This document shows positions 23,913 through 32,611 of a stretch of 35,066 nucleotides of DNA, one piece after another. The position numbers and the translations under genes are program-made. The stretch spans positions 1 to 35,066 of the forward strand of contig DATMGU010000042.1 in NCBI GenBank assembly GCA_035555315.1, read 5' to 3'. The notes under the pieces were generated by a model. It saw only the letters and a list, made by a program, of their open reading frames with translations, was not told the DNA's origin and made no database searches. Every line of letters begins with the position of its first letter. Within the stretch, counting starts at the first letter, position 1. The stretch comes from DATMGU01 sp035555315. GTDB taxonomy: Bacteria > Pseudomonadota > Alphaproteobacteria > ATCC43930 > CGMCC-115725.

Positions 23913-23944
23913 CCGATCCCATCCCTTCTGCGAGGCCTTCCGTC

Positions 23945-24493
23945 ATGCGCATCAAGGATCTGTCCCCCGCCGAGATGACCCCGGCCCAACGGAGCGTCGC
24001 CGAAGAAGCGATCGCCGGAAAGCGCGGCCGCGTGCCGGCTCCCTTGCGGGCCTGGCTGCACAGCCCGGAATTGGGGCGACATGCCCAGAAGCTCGGCGAG
24101 TTCCTGCGCTACGACACAACGCTTGGACCGGTTCTGTCGGAACTCGCGATCCTCGTCACGGCGCGGTTCTGGACCTCGCATTTCGAGTGGTACGCCCATA
24201 AGCGCGATGCGTTGAAGGCCGGTGTCGATCCCGCGATCATCGAGGCGATCGCCCGGCGCGAACCGCCGCCGCTCACCGATCCCAAGGCGCGGGTGGTCTA
24301 CGACTACGCCTGCGCCCTGCACGAAACCCATCTCGTGCCGGCCTCCCTCCACACCGCGGCCGTGCAGGCGCTGGGCGAGCAGGGGGTCGTCGAGCTCGTC
24401 GGTTTGCTGGGCTATTACACGCTGGTCGCGATGACGTTGAACGCCTTCGACATCGGCCTGCCCGATGGCGAGGTGCCGGAGCTGACATCGTGA
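23945..24493 (+). CDS. Carboxymuconolactone decarboxylase family protein
   Basis: 182 residues, all-helical. LSELAILVTARFWTSHFEWY followed by AHKRDALKAGVDPAIIEAIA is the core helix pair of the carboxymuconolactone decarboxylase/AhpD family. The CxxC pair of AhpD peroxidases is missing and the site instead has the Glu and His of FEWYAH, as in the decarboxylase-like branch. Known decarboxylases (PcaC) act on 4-carboxymuconolactone just before PcaD, so the pairing with a lactonase is meaningful. It begins 32 bases after the hydrolase. The substrate is unknown. Confidence 0.85.
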   Translation: MRIKDLSPAEMTPAQRSVAEEAIAGKRGRVPAPLRAWLHSPELGRHAQKLGEFLRYDTTLGPVLSELAILVTARFWTSHFEWYAHKRDALKAGVDPAIIEAIARREPPPLTDPKARVVYDYACALHETHLVPASLHTAAVQALGEQGVVELVGLLGYYTLVAMTLNAFDIGLPDGEVPELTS

Positions 24494-24507
24494 GGGAGGG
24501 GCAAGCC

Positions 24508-25308
24508 ATGGGCGAACGGCTGCGGGACAAGGTCGCGATCGTGACGGGGGCCGGTAGCGTCGGTACCGGCTGGGGCAATGGCCGGGCCGCGGCCGTGCTC
24601 TTCGCGCGGGAAGGCGCCCGGGTGTTCGCCGTCGACAAGCAAGCGGAAAGCATGGCGGAGACGCTGGCGCTCATAGGCGAATTCGGCGGCGATGTCCGAA
24701 CCTTCGCCTGCGATGTGACCGATGGCAGCCAGGTCCGGGACATGGTCGCGGCCTGTCGGAATGCCTGCGGTCGCGTCGATATTCTGCTCAACAATGTGGG
24801 CGGTTCGGCGGCCGGCGGACCGGTCGAGATGGAGGAGGAGGTCTGGGACCGCCAGATCGACCACAACCTCAAAAGCGTGTTCCTCACCTGCAAGCACGTG
24901 CTGCCGATCATGGAGGCGCAAGGGGCGGGGGCCATCGTCAACACGGCGTCGACCTCCGGCATCCGCTGGACGGGTTCGGCGCAGGTCGCCTATGCCGCGT
25001 CCAAGGCCGGGGTCATCCAGTTTTCCCGCGTCACCGCCGTGCAATACGCGGCGCGCGGCATCCGGGTAAACACCGTCGTGCCGGGCCAGATGCACACGCC
25101 GATGGTCGAGGTTCGCTTGGCCGGCCAGCGTACCGGCGGCGATGTCGAGGCGTTGCTGGCGCAGCGCCAGGCGCGCATACCGGTCGGCTTCATGGGGGAT
25201 GGTCGCGACACCGCCTACGCGGCCCTGTTTCTCGCCTCCGACGAGGCCCGTTTCATCACCGGGACCGAGATCGTGGTCGATGGCGGCATGACGGCGCGCT
25301 GTGGATGA
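24508..25308 (+). CDS. Short-chain dehydrogenase/reductase
   Basis: 266 residues, cytosolic. The N-terminus has TGAGSVGTGWGNGRAAA, a variant with extra residues of the TGxxxGxG cofactor loop. NNVGG, NTASTSG (Ser148) and YAASK (Tyr162, Lys166) give the catalytic set, and the C-terminal FITGTEIVVDGGMTAR is standard. The Asp at the end of the second strand (VDKQ) suggests NAD(H). GGGAGGGG lies 6 bases before the ATG at 24508; an in-frame GTG at 24490 overlaps the preceding stop. It overlaps the next gene by four bases (ATGA). Inferred role: oxidation or reduction of a ring-cleavage or lactone intermediate. Confidence 0.9.
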   Translation: MGERLRDKVAIVTGAGSVGTGWGNGRAAAVLFAREGARVFAVDKQAESMAETLALIGEFGGDVRTFACDVTDGSQVRDMVAACRNACGRVDILLNNVGGSAAGGPVEMEEEVWDRQIDHNLKSVFLTCKHVLPIMEAQGAGAIVNTASTSGIRWTGSAQVAYAASKAGVIQFSRVTAVQYAARGIRVNTVVPGQMHTPMVEVRLAGQRTGGDVEALLAQRQARIPVGFMGDGRDTAYAALFLASDEARFITGTEIVVDGGMTARCG

Positions 25309-26231
25309 CCGGGGTCACGCCGACGATTCCGCCGCCGCTCGACACGCCTTCCGCGCCGCGCTTGACGCTGCCGGGCCTGAGCTGCGATTCCCATGTCCAT
25401 ATCTTCGGCCCGCATGCGCGGTTTCCCTATGCGCCGACGCGGACATTCACGCCGCACGACGTGCCGGCATCGCGCCTGCGCGCGTTGCACGACGGGCTCG
25501 GCATCGTGCGCGCGGTGCTGGTGCAATCGGCCTGTCACGGCACCGACCACGCGGCGGTGCTGGATGCGCTGGCCGACGCGCCCGACCGTTATCGGGCCGT
25601 GGCCCTGCTGGCGCCCGATACGGCCGCGGCCGACATCCGGCGGCTCGACGATGCCGGCTTCCGCGGCGTGCGCCTTCATTTCCTGCCGCATCTCGGGCGG
25701 GCGCCCGATCCGGATGCGGTGCGCGCCATGGTCCGGCTCATCCGGCCGTTCGGCTGGCATATCGCGCTGCATGTGACCGGCCGCGACCTTGTCGAGCATC
25801 ACGGGCTGATCGCCACGCTCGAGGCGCCCGTCATCATCGATCATATGGGGCGGGTCGACGCGGCGGAGGGGGCCGACGGCGCCGGCTTCACCCAGCTGCG
25901 CCGTCTGATCGGTGCCGGGCATGTCTGGGTCAAGCTCAGCGGCGCGGACCGCGTCACCCAGCGGGACTACCCCTATGAGGATGCGGTCGCCCTGGCCCGC
26001 ATCCTGGCGAAAGACGCCCCCGAGCGCGTGCTCTGGGGCAGCGATTTTCCGCATCCCAACATCCGGGGCGCCATGCCCGATGACGGAAAGCTGGTCGATT
26101 TGATCGCCGAGATCGCGCCCGATGAGACGGCGCGGCGACGCATGCTGGTGGACAATCCAGCCACTGTCTTCGGCTTTCCTCCGCTCGTCAGTCCGGAGGT
26201 GGCCGGTCACCCTGATCAGCGGCGCAGATAG
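25305..26231 (+). CDS. LigI-type amidohydrolase (2-pyrone-4,6-dicarboxylate hydrolase-like)
   Basis: 308 residues. It belongs to the COG3618 branch of the amidohydrolases: CDSHVHIFGPHARFPYAP (H30, H32), YRAVALLAPDTA, FRGVRLHFLP, HVTGRD, IIDHMGRVD, WVKLSGADRV and VLWGSDFPHPN with the catalytic Asp. LigI opens the lactone ring of 2-pyrone-4,6-dicarboxylate in the protocatechuate 4,5-cleavage pathway and needs no metal; 4-sulfomuconolactone hydrolase is another relative. The exact lactone here is open. It is the last gene of the operon, coupled to the SDR by ATGA, and its end overlaps the convergent MOSC gene by 16 bases. Confidence 0.82.
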   Translation: MTGVTPTIPPPLDTPSAPRLTLPGLSCDSHVHIFGPHARFPYAPTRTFTPHDVPASRLRALHDGLGIVRAVLVQSACHGTDHAAVLDALADAPDRYRAVALLAPDTAAADIRRLDDAGFRGVRLHFLPHLGRAPDPDAVRAMVRLIRPFGWHIALHVTGRDLVEHHGLIATLEAPVIIDHMGRVDAAEGADGAGFTQLRRLIGAGHVWVKLSGADRVTQRDYPYEDAVALARILAKDAPERVLWGSDFPHPNIRGAMPDDGKLVDLIAEIAPDETARRRMLVDNPATVFGFPPLVSPEVAGHPDQRRR

Positions 26232-26947
26232 ACCCGGTCGCCCACAGCGATCACGCCGCGGGTCGTCGGGGCGCCATAGTGGCCGACCCGATTGTCGAAA
26301 TCTTGCGCCACCACGCGCATCACCGATGCGTCCCGCGCGGCTGACACCGGATCGACGGTGACCATGGAACAGCGGGAAATCGGTGCGTCGATGCGCAATG
26401 TCGGCGGTGCGTCCGCCTCGCCGAAAGCCAGCGAGCGTCCGGCCCATTCGGCCTCGATCAGCGATCCGCCTTCGGGTTCGATGACGATGTTGATCCGAAA
26501 CCGGCGACGATCCAGCTTGGCGCCGAAAGCCGCGTCCAGGCGGGCGAAGCTGTCGGTCGATATCACCGAGACCGGGTGTTGATCGAACATCCCCCTCCCG
26601 ACCTGCAGAGGTATCACCGGCTCACCCGCCTCTTCGCTCAGGCGGCTGGTCAGGTCGTTGTCCCAGATGTCATGGACGATGCCGTCGGGTGCTGTGACCC
26701 GCAGCGCCGAGTTACGCGGATCGTCCGGCATGGCGAAGCTTGGCTCGTAGAGCAAAACCCGTGGTGCCGTACGCCCGGTCAACCAGGGGAAGCGAGACCG
26801 ATCCATGCGCCGCACGAAGCCGTATTGACGGTCGCCGGCGATCCCCGTCCACCCCAGCACCGCCGTTTCCAAGGAGTGCCCGCGCATGGATTTCACGGGG
26901 TAGCGCCAAAGCTCAACCACACGGCCGATCGGGAGCACTGACGGCAT
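26216..26947 (-). CDS. MOSC domain protein
   Basis: 243 residues. The N-terminal MOSC_N beta-barrel (VVELWRYPVKSMRGHSLETA, GIAGDRQYGFV) leads into a MOSC domain with RRRFRINIVIE and the conserved cysteine of ISRCSMVTVDP. The plan matches YcbX/YiiM and the C-terminal part of molybdenum-cofactor sulfurase, which carry sulfur or reduce N-hydroxylated compounds with a molybdenum cofactor. No ferredoxin domain follows, unlike E. coli YcbX. GAGG lies close before the ATG. It is not part of the catabolic operon. Confidence 0.85.
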   Translation of the reverse strand: MPSVLPIGRVVELWRYPVKSMRGHSLETAVLGWTGIAGDRQYGFVRRMDRSRFPWLTGRTAPRVLLYEPSFAMPDDPRNSALRVTAPDGIVHDIWDNDLTSRLSEEAGEPVIPLQVGRGMFDQHPVSVISTDSFARLDAAFGAKLDRRRFRINIVIEPEGGSLIEAEWAGRSLAFGEADAPPTLRIDAPISRCSMVTVDPVSAARDASVMRVVAQDFDNRVGHYGAPTTRGVIAVGDRVYLRR

Positions 26948-27012
26948 GAAGCCTCGCGTCGCAAGCTTGGAGGAAATCGGCTGCTTCAGGTGCCGCTATC
27001 GCGCTAGGTCAC

Positions 27013-27052
27013 CCAAAACGAAACGAGGCCCAGGAATCTCTCCCGAGCCTCG
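27013..27052 (-). terminator. Intrinsic terminator of rpsU
   Basis: Read on the minus strand, a 29-base hairpin begins CGAGGCTCGGGA and ends TTCCTGGGCCTCG, with about 12 pairs (including G-U) and a loop of a few bases. It is followed by TTTCGTTTTGGG. It sits 54 bases after the rpsU stop and is the clearest terminator in the window. Confidence 0.85.
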
Positions 27053-27105
27053 ATACACGTCACTCTCGCCAACACGCGGCATCGGCCGCGCGATGGGCAG
27101 TAGTC

Positions 27106-27309
27106 TTAGTAGCCTTCGCGATCCATCCGCTTGCGCAGCAACTTGCGATGGCGGCGCACGGCCTCCGCCTTTTCGCGGGCGCGGCGCTCGGACGGCTTTT
27201 CGTAATTCCGGCGGAGTTTCATCTCGCGGAAGATACCCTCGCGCTGCATCTTCTTTTTCAGCGCGCGGAGGGCTTGGTCGACATTGTTGTCGCGGACGAG
27301 AACTTGCAC
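27106..27309 (-). CDS. rpsU: 30S ribosomal protein S21
   Basis: 67 residues beginning MQVLVRDNNVDQALRALKKK, then REGIFREMKLRRNYEKPSER and a highly basic C-terminus (RRHRKLLRKRMDREGY), which is S21 along its full length. S21 sits on the 30S platform near the anti-Shine-Dalgarno sequence and helps initiation. The start is GTG at 27309, usual in this group, with GAGGAG 12 bases upstream. It is monocistronic, divergent from def, and closed by a strong terminator. The leader 27310-27501 is shared with def; no confident promoter boxes were found. Confidence 0.97.
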   Translation of the reverse strand: MQVLVRDNNVDQALRALKKKMQREGIFREMKLRRNYEKPSERRAREKAEAVRRHRKLLRKRMDREGY

Positions 27310-27501
27310 GGTTTATCCGTACTCCTCAGAGACGAGAATAGGGTGCCGCCGAGCCGATGCCCGCCGGAAAGGACGGTGATGTACCACCGACCGCGGCAAA
27401 TGTGAAGGGGTTCGAACACGATGCGTCGTCTGGCATCGATTCGCCACCAAACAACCTGCCGGTCTTTACCCCTCCGCGACGCTACACCATACTTATCCCT
27501 C

Positions 27502-28053
27502 ATGAGCATCCTGAAAATCGCCCGCATGGGCCATCCCGTGTTGCGTGCCGTGGCGGAGCCGGTCGACGACCCGACCGCGCCGGAGATCGCCGCCCTGGTG
27601 CGCGACATGATCGAAACCCTGGAGGATATCGGTGGTGCCGGGCTCGCGGCACCGCAGGTCCATGTCTCGCAGCGCGTCATCATCTTCAAGGTGCCGGCGG
27701 AGCGGACGACCGGCGCCGCCCTCGACAGCACCCTCGGCTTGCAGGCGATCGTCAACCCGGTGATCGAGCCGCGATCGGACGACATCGTCTTGGGGTGGGA
27801 GGGATGCCTGTCGATTCCCGGCCTGCGCGGCGCGGTCCCCCGGGCGGCGCGCATCCGCTATCACGGCCTCGGTCTGGACGGACAAGTCATCGATCGAACG
27901 GTGGAGGGGTTTCACGCGCGTGTCGTTCAGCACGAATGCGATCATCTCGACGGTATCCTTTACCCGGAGCGGATGACCGATCTGCGCCTGCTGCAGTTCA
28001 TGGAGGAATGGCAGCGGTATCCGATCGATCTGGCGAGCGAGTCGGCGTCATGA
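27502..28053 (+). CDS. def: Peptide deformylase
   Basis: 183 residues. It removes the formyl group from new proteins with a bound Fe2+ or Zn2+. All three motifs are present: GGAGLAAPQV, WEGCLSIPG (Cys ligand) and HECDHLDGILYP (two His ligands and the catalytic Glu). MSILKIARMGHPVLR is the standard start, so ATG 27502 is used; an earlier ATG at 27421 would add 27 unlike residues. No clear ribosome-binding site is seen. It lies apart from fmt and is coupled to the COQ9 gene by ATGA, so it may be a second deformylase. Confidence 0.93.
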   Translation: MSILKIARMGHPVLRAVAEPVDDPTAPEIAALVRDMIETLEDIGGAGLAAPQVHVSQRVIIFKVPAERTTGAALDSTLGLQAIVNPVIEPRSDDIVLGWEGCLSIPGLRGAVPRAARIRYHGLGLDGQVIDRTVEGFHARVVQHECDHLDGILYPERMTDLRLLQFMEEWQRYPIDLASESAS

Positions 28054-28718
28054 CGGGCGATATGGTTCCGACGCGTGACGATGAGCGGATCGCCCGGCGG
28101 GACGCGCTGCTCGAGGCGACGATGCCGAATGTCCCCTTCGATGGCTGGTCGGTCGTGGCACTCGCCGCCGGTGCCAAGGCGATCGGCCTCGATCCGGCGG
28201 ATGTGGCGCTGCTGTTTCCCGATGGTCCCGGCGAGGCGGCGGCCGCGATCAGCGACTGGGCGGATCGACGCATGCTGGAGCGTTTGGCCGGGATGGATCT
28301 CGCGGCGATGAAGGTGCGCGACCGGGTGGCGGCGGGGGTGCGTGCCCGGCTCGACGTGCTGGAGCCTTATCGCGAGGCGGTCCGCCGCGCCATGGCGCTC
28401 GCCGCCAGCCCGGCCAACGCCCCGGCCGCGGCGCAAGCTGTCTATCGGACGGTGGACGCGATCTGGTATGCGGCCGGCGATGCCGCCACCGATTTCAATT
28501 TCTACACCAAGCGGGCGCTGCTCGCCGGCGTCTATGGTGCCACCGTGCTGTATTGGTTGAACGACCGGTCGGAAGGATCGGCGGATAGCTGGGCCTTCCT
28601 CGACCGGCGCCTGGGCGACATCATGCGCCTGCCGAAGCTGACCGCGCGGTTGCGCCGAACCGCCGAGACCCTGACGGCGCCGCTGCACGTTCTGCGCCGG
28701 TTCCGCGGAGCTACATAG
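28050..28718 (+). CDS. COQ9 family ubiquinone-biosynthesis protein
   Basis: 222 residues. MPNVPFDGWSVVALAAGAKA starts a TetR-like helical fold. The later FNFYTKRALLAGVYGATVLY and WAFLDRRLGDIMRLPKL are the signature of COQ9, the lipid-binding partner of the COQ7 hydroxylase in ubiquinone synthesis in mitochondria and alphaproteobacteria. The start overlaps the def stop by four bases; ATG 28062 is an alternative. It ends 21 bases from the convergent purK. Confidence 0.9.
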   Translation: MTGDMVPTRDDERIARRDALLEATMPNVPFDGWSVVALAAGAKAIGLDPADVALLFPDGPGEAAAAISDWADRRMLERLAGMDLAAMKVRDRVAAGVRARLDVLEPYREAVRRAMALAASPANAPAAAQAVYRTVDAIWYAAGDAATDFNFYTKRALLAGVYGATVLYWLNDRSEGSADSWAFLDRRLGDIMRLPKLTARLRRTAETLTAPLHVLRRFRGAT

Positions 28719-28739
28719 CGGGCCAGACGACTTAAAGGG

Positions 28740-29807
28740 TCAATGCCGGGGGATCAGCCGGGTGACATGGCCCATCTTGCGGCCGGGCGGGGCGTCGGTC
28801 TTGCCGTAGAGATGCAGCTTCAGGGTCGCGTCGTTCAGCGTTTCCCGCCATTTCTCGACATCCGGCCCGATCAGATTGCGCATCACCGCGTCGGAATGCC
28901 GGTCCGCCGAGCCCAGGGGCAAGCCGCAGATCGCCCGGACCAGCTGCTCGAACTGGCTGGTCGTCGCGGCGTCGATCGTCCAATGCCCGGAATTATGCGG
29001 CCTGGGCGCCAACTCGTTGACCAGGATCTCGTGTTGCTGGGTCACGAACATCTCGACGGCGAGGATGCCGACCACGTCGAGCCGTTCGGCGATGTGCCGG
29101 GCGACCGCCTCGGCGCGCATGGCGATCTCCGGCGTCACCCGGGCCGGCACGATGGTCGTCTCCAGGATATGGTTGGCATGCTGGTTCTCGACCGGCACAT
29201 AGGTCGCGATCGCGCCATTCGTGCCGCGCGCCACGATCACCGAAATCTCGCAGGTATAATCGACGAAGCCTTCAAGGATGCCGATCTCGCCGCCCATGGT
29301 CGCCCAGGCTTTCTTGTGATCGGTATCGGGACCCAGCATGACCTGGCCCTTGCCGTCATAGCCCATGCGCACGGTCTTCAGCACGGCGGAATGGCCGAGA
29401 TCGCGCACCGCGCGGGCGAGGGCCGCGGCGCTGGTGACCTCGCGATAGGGTGCCGTCGCGACGTCGATCGAGTGCAGGTAATCTTTCTCGCGCAGCCGGT
29501 CCTGGGTGATCTTCAAGACTGTCGGGCTGGGCCGGACCGGCTTCAGCTTGGCCAGCAGGTCCAGCGTTTCGAACGGGATGTTCTCGGTCTCGTAGGTGAT
29601 GACGTCGACCGCGGCGGCGAAACGGGCGAGCGCCGCCTCGTCGTCGAATGCCGCCTCGGTCACGAAGGGCGTTACCAGCGTGCCGGGGCTGCCGGCTTCG
29701 TTCGTGAAGATATGGGTGCGATAGCCCAGGCGCGCGGCGGCCATGGCGGCCATGCGGCCAAGCTGACCGCCACCGAGAATGCCGATGATTGATCCGGGAG
29801 GCAGCAT
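28740..29807 (-). CDS. purK: 5-(carboxyamino)imidazole ribonucleotide synthase
   Basis: 355 residues of the ATP-grasp family. It makes N5-CAIR from AIR, bicarbonate and ATP in purine synthesis. The start MLPPGSIIGILGGGQLGRMA is standard. VLKTVRMGYDGKGQ is the ATP-binding loop, and EMFVTQQHEILVNELAPRPHNSGHWT holds the metal ligands. Its ATG directly follows the purE stop (TGA then ATG), so the pair is translated together as in most bacteria. Confidence 0.97.
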   Translation of the reverse strand: MLPPGSIIGILGGGQLGRMAAMAAARLGYRTHIFTNEAGSPGTLVTPFVTEAAFDDEAALARFAAAVDVITYETENIPFETLDLLAKLKPVRPSPTVLKITQDRLREKDYLHSIDVATAPYREVTSAAALARAVRDLGHSAVLKTVRMGYDGKGQVMLGPDTDHKKAWATMGGEIGILEGFVDYTCEISVIVARGTNGAIATYVPVENQHANHILETTIVPARVTPEIAMRAEAVARHIAERLDVVGILAVEMFVTQQHEILVNELAPRPHNSGHWTIDAATTSQFEQLVRAICGLPLGSADRHSDAVMRNLIGPDVEKWRETLNDATLKLHLYGKTDAPPGRKMGHVTRLIPRH

Positions 29808-30329
29808 TCAGAGGGATGTCGACAGGGTGGCCGGCGTCTCAGCCACGGCGGCGGTCTGGGATGCCCTGAACCGATCGAGGGCGGAGGCGATCGCCGGATC
29901 GCGCAAGGCGAGGATCGCGGCTGCCAGCAAGGCCGCGTTGATCGCTCCGGCCTTGCCGATGGCGAGGGTGCCGACCGGGATGCCGGCCGGCATCTGGACG
30001 ATCGACAACAGGCTGTCCATCCCGCGCAAGGCATGGCTTTCGACCGGCACGCCCAATACCGGCAGCGGCGTCATCGCGGCGACCATGCCCGGCAGATGGG
30101 CGGCACCCCCGGCGCCGGCGATGATCACCTGAAGACCCCGCTCTCGCGCCGATCCGGCATAGGCAACCAATCGATCCGGTGTACGATGGGCCGAAACGAT
30201 GCGGGTTTCGGCGGCCACGCCGAGTTGAGTGAGCGTGGTGGCGGCATGACCCATGGTTTCCCAGTCGGACTGGCTACCCATGATGATGCCGACCTGCGCC
30301 GTTCCGGGAGTCAGCGGCGCGGTGCTCAT
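29808..30329 (-). CDS. purE: N5-CAIR mutase
   Basis: About 173 residues. It moves the carboxylate of N5-CAIR to give CAIR. IIMGSQSDWETM, IVSAHRTPDRL, IIAGAGGAAHLPGMVAAMT and LPVLGVPVES are the class I PurE motifs, with the catalytic His in the third. The start at 30329 is preferred because AAGGAAG lies about 9 bases before it; ATG 30356 has no such site. It is the first gene of purEK, divergent from the diguanylate cyclase gene. Confidence 0.96.
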   Translation of the reverse strand: MSTAPLTPGTAQVGIIMGSQSDWETMGHAATTLTQLGVAAETRIVSAHRTPDRLVAYAGSARERGLQVIIAGAGGAAHLPGMVAAMTPLPVLGVPVESHALRGMDSLLSIVQMPAGIPVGTLAIGKAGAINAALLAAAILALRDPAIASALDRFRASQTAAVAETPATLSTSL

Positions 30330-30496
30330 CGAACCGTGCTTCCTTTCGAAATTCATTGTTCACGAAGGCTGCGACATTATAGGGATGGCAGGTCGTTGAG
30401 CAAGCGTACCCGCCTAGAGCAAACCGGTGCCGGGCCGATCTCGGTCCCCGGGTGTATGCTCCTGACGCGGCTGACGGCAGAAGAAGGTGAGCACGC

Positions 30497-31225
30497 TTGA
30501 AGATTGGCGACGACAAACCGATTATCGGCGCAAGCCCAGTGGCACGGACCAAAGCCGCGACCGCTGCGTCGGCGACCGATTCGTCGTCCGGCGATGGGGC
30601 CGCGGTCACCGACGTCACCTCGATTGCCGGTCTCACCGAGGCGGATATGACGCCGGCGGTCCGCACCGCCATCGCGGGACTGATGGCGGAGGTCGATCGC
30701 CTGCGCCGGGACCTCGCCGCGGCCAAGGCCCGGACGACCTATCTTGAAAAGCTGGCCGACGAAGACGCCTTGATGCCGGTCGCCAATCGCCGCGCCTTCG
30801 TGCGCGAGCTGTCGCGGCTGATGTCCTTCGCCCAACGCTATGGGGCGACATCCAGCGTCGTCTATTTCGACGTCAATGGCATGAAGAAGATCAACGATAC
30901 CCATGGCCACGCGGCCGGCGATGCCGCCCTGCAGCATGTCGCGAAGACGCTGGTCGAGAATGTTCGCAACCATGATGTGGTCGGTCGTCTGGGCGGCGAT
31001 GAATTCGGCGTCCTGCTGGTGCAGACCGATCAGGTCAGCGCCGACGAAAAGGGCGCCCGCCTGGCCGAGGCGATCGAGAACAGCCCGCTCGTCTGGAAGG
31101 ATACGCTCCTGCCGCTGACCGCCGCCTGGGGCGCTTACGCCTTTACCGGCGAGGACAATGTCGCCAAGGCGATCGAGGCGGCCGACCAGGCGATGTATCG
31201 CCGCAAGCACCCGGACCGGGCTTAG
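30497..31225 (+). CDS. Cytosolic GGDEF diguanylate cyclase
   Basis: 242 residues. An Ala/Ser/Thr-rich head of 40 residues, a short coiled coil (about 62-88, MAEVDRLRRDLAAAKARTTY), then a GGDEF domain with the exact GGDEF at 166-170. The product-inhibition site RxxD (R157-D160, RNHD) sits five residues before it, so the enzyme should make c-di-GMP and be feedback-inhibited. No membrane or sensor domain is present. The start is TTG 30497 after GGTGAG. Surface glycan and chemotaxis genes in this window are the kind of target c-di-GMP controls, but no link is shown. Confidence 0.9.
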   Translation: MKIGDDKPIIGASPVARTKAATAASATDSSSGDGAAVTDVTSIAGLTEADMTPAVRTAIAGLMAEVDRLRRDLAAAKARTTYLEKLADEDALMPVANRRAFVRELSRLMSFAQRYGATSSVVYFDVNGMKKINDTHGHAAGDAALQHVAKTLVENVRNHDVVGRLGGDEFGVLLVQTDQVSADEKGARLAEAIENSPLVWKDTLLPLTAAWGAYAFTGEDNVAKAIEAADQAMYRRKHPDRA

Positions 31226-31237
31226 CCCGATCCGGGT
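31209..31237. terminator. Hairpin between convergent cyclase and helicase genes
   Basis: ACCCGGACCGGGC (from 31209) pairs with GCCCGATCCGGGT (ending 31237) with one mismatch and a short loop over the cyclase stop codon. It lies 12 bases from the helicase stop on the other strand and could end transcription from both sides. No U-run follows on either strand. Confidence 0.4.
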
Positions 31238-31249
31238 TCATCGTATCGT

Positions 31250-32611
31250 CTAGTAAGAGCGCGCGGCGGCGCCGGCGGGGGTGGTGCCGGCCGGGCCCGA
31301 GCCGGACCGGCGGCGACGCCTGCGCGGCGCCTCGCTGTGATTAGCGGCTGCGCCGGCGGGCTTGCCCTGACCGTTGCCGTGCCCATTGCCTGAGCGCGAG
31401 GAGCGATGCTGGCCCGGCCGTCCGGCGTTCAGCGGCGGACGCGGCGGGTCGGCGGCCTGGGTCGACGGCGTGCCCGGCTTGTAGGGATGCTCGGCCACGA
31501 CCGGTACCGGCATCCGGATGATCTTTTCGATATCCTTGAGGAACGCCCGCTCCTCGCTGTCGCAGAAGCTGATCGCGATGCCCTCGGCGCCGGCCCGCGC
31601 GGTGCGGCCGATGCGGTGGACATAGCTTTCCGGGATGTTCGGCAACTCGAAATTCACGACATGACTGACGCCGTCGACATCGATGCCGCGCGCGGCGATA
31701 TCGGTCGCGACCAGGACAGGCGTGGTGCCCGCCCGGAAATTGGCCAGTGCGCGTTCCCGCGCCGATTGCGACTTGTTGCCGTGGATCGCCTCGGCGCGGA
31801 TGCCGTCCTTCTCCAGATGATCGACCAGGCGGTTGGCGATATGCTTGGTGCGCGTGAACACCAGCGCCCGATTGATCTTCTCGGCCTTCAGCACATGGCT
31901 CAACAGCGCGCGCTTATTGCCGCGATCGACGAAATAGACCGATTGCTCGATCCGCTCGGCGGTCGACGAGACCGGTGTCACCTCGACGCGGACCGGTTCG
32001 GTCAGGATCGACTTGGACAGGTCTTGAATATCCCTCGGCAGGGTTGCCGAGAAGAACAACGATTGGCGCTTGGCCGGCAGCGCCTTGATGATCCGCTTGA
32101 CGTCATGGATGAAGCCCATGTCGAGCATGCGGTCGGCCTCGTCCAGGACGAAGAACTGCAGGGCGTCCAGCTTGACGAAGCCTTGACCCATGAGGTCGAG
32201 CAGCCGGCCGGGCGTCGCCACCAGGATGTCGATGCCCTTGGTCAGCGCCTGCACCTGAGGATTCTGGCCGACGCCGCCGAACACCACGGTCGTGGTGAAC
32301 GGCAGATGGCGGCCATAGGCCTTGAAGCTGTCGGCGATCTGGGTCGCCAATTCGCGGGTCGGCGACAGGACCAACGCCCGGATGACGCGCTTGCCGCCGG
32401 CTGGCGACGGGGTCGCGGCCAAAAGCTGCAGCATCGGCAGCGCGAACGCCGCCGTCTTGCCGGTGCCGGTCTGAGCGCAGCCCAGCAGGTCGCGGCCTTC
32501 GAGAATGGGGGGAATCGCCTTCGCCTGAATCGGCGTGGGCGTGGTGTAGCCTTCCTCGTCCAGCGCGCGCAAAAGCGGTGCCGCAAGGTTCAGTTCGGTA
32601 AAGTTGGTAAT
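31250..32611 (-). CDS. DEAD-box RNA helicase (RhlE-like), probable ATT start
   Basis: About 453 residues. Motifs: Q-motif GYTTPTPIQ, I AQTGTGKT, Ia PTRELA, Ib TPGR, II DEAD, III SAT, V ATDIAARGID and VI HRIGRTARAG. The tail is Gly/Arg-rich and very basic (RRRRRRSGSG), for RNA binding. Such helicases unwind RNA in ribosome assembly and decay. Reading upstream in frame gives TNFTELNLAAPLLRAL, including the conserved Phe before the Q-motif. The only candidate start there is ATT at 32611 (or 32617), with an in-frame stop just before. TTG 32572 is the first usual start but would remove the Phe. Confidence 0.9.
   Translation of the reverse strand: MTNFTELNLAAPLLRALDEEGYTTPTPIQAKAIPPILEGRDLLGCAQTGTGKTAAFALPMLQLLAATPSPAGGKRVIRALVLSPTRELATQIADSFKAYGRHLPFTTTVVFGGVGQNPQVQALTKGIDILVATPGRLLDLMGQGFVKLDALQFFVLDEADRMLDMGFIHDVKRIIKALPAKRQSLFFSATLPRDIQDLSKSILTEPVRVEVTPVSSTAERIEQSVYFVDRGNKRALLSHVLKAEKINRALVFTRTKHIANRLVDHLEKDGIRAEAIHGNKSQSARERALANFRAGTTPVLVATDIAARGIDVDGVSHVVNFELPNIPESYVHRIGRTARAGAEGIAISFCDSEERAFLKDIEKIIRMPVPVVAEHPYKPGTPSTQAADPPRPPLNAGRPGQHRSSRSGNGHGNGQGKPAGAAANHSEAPRRRRRRSGSGPAGTTPAGAAARSY

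Noticed and set aside
21649..26231. Standard beta-ketoadipate (pca) operon
   Set aside because: PcaD- and PcaC-like genes suggested it, but PcaB, PcaG/H and the transferase are missing, the PcaC-like protein is longer than usual, one hydrolase has no nucleophile, and a LigI-type enzyme belongs to another route.
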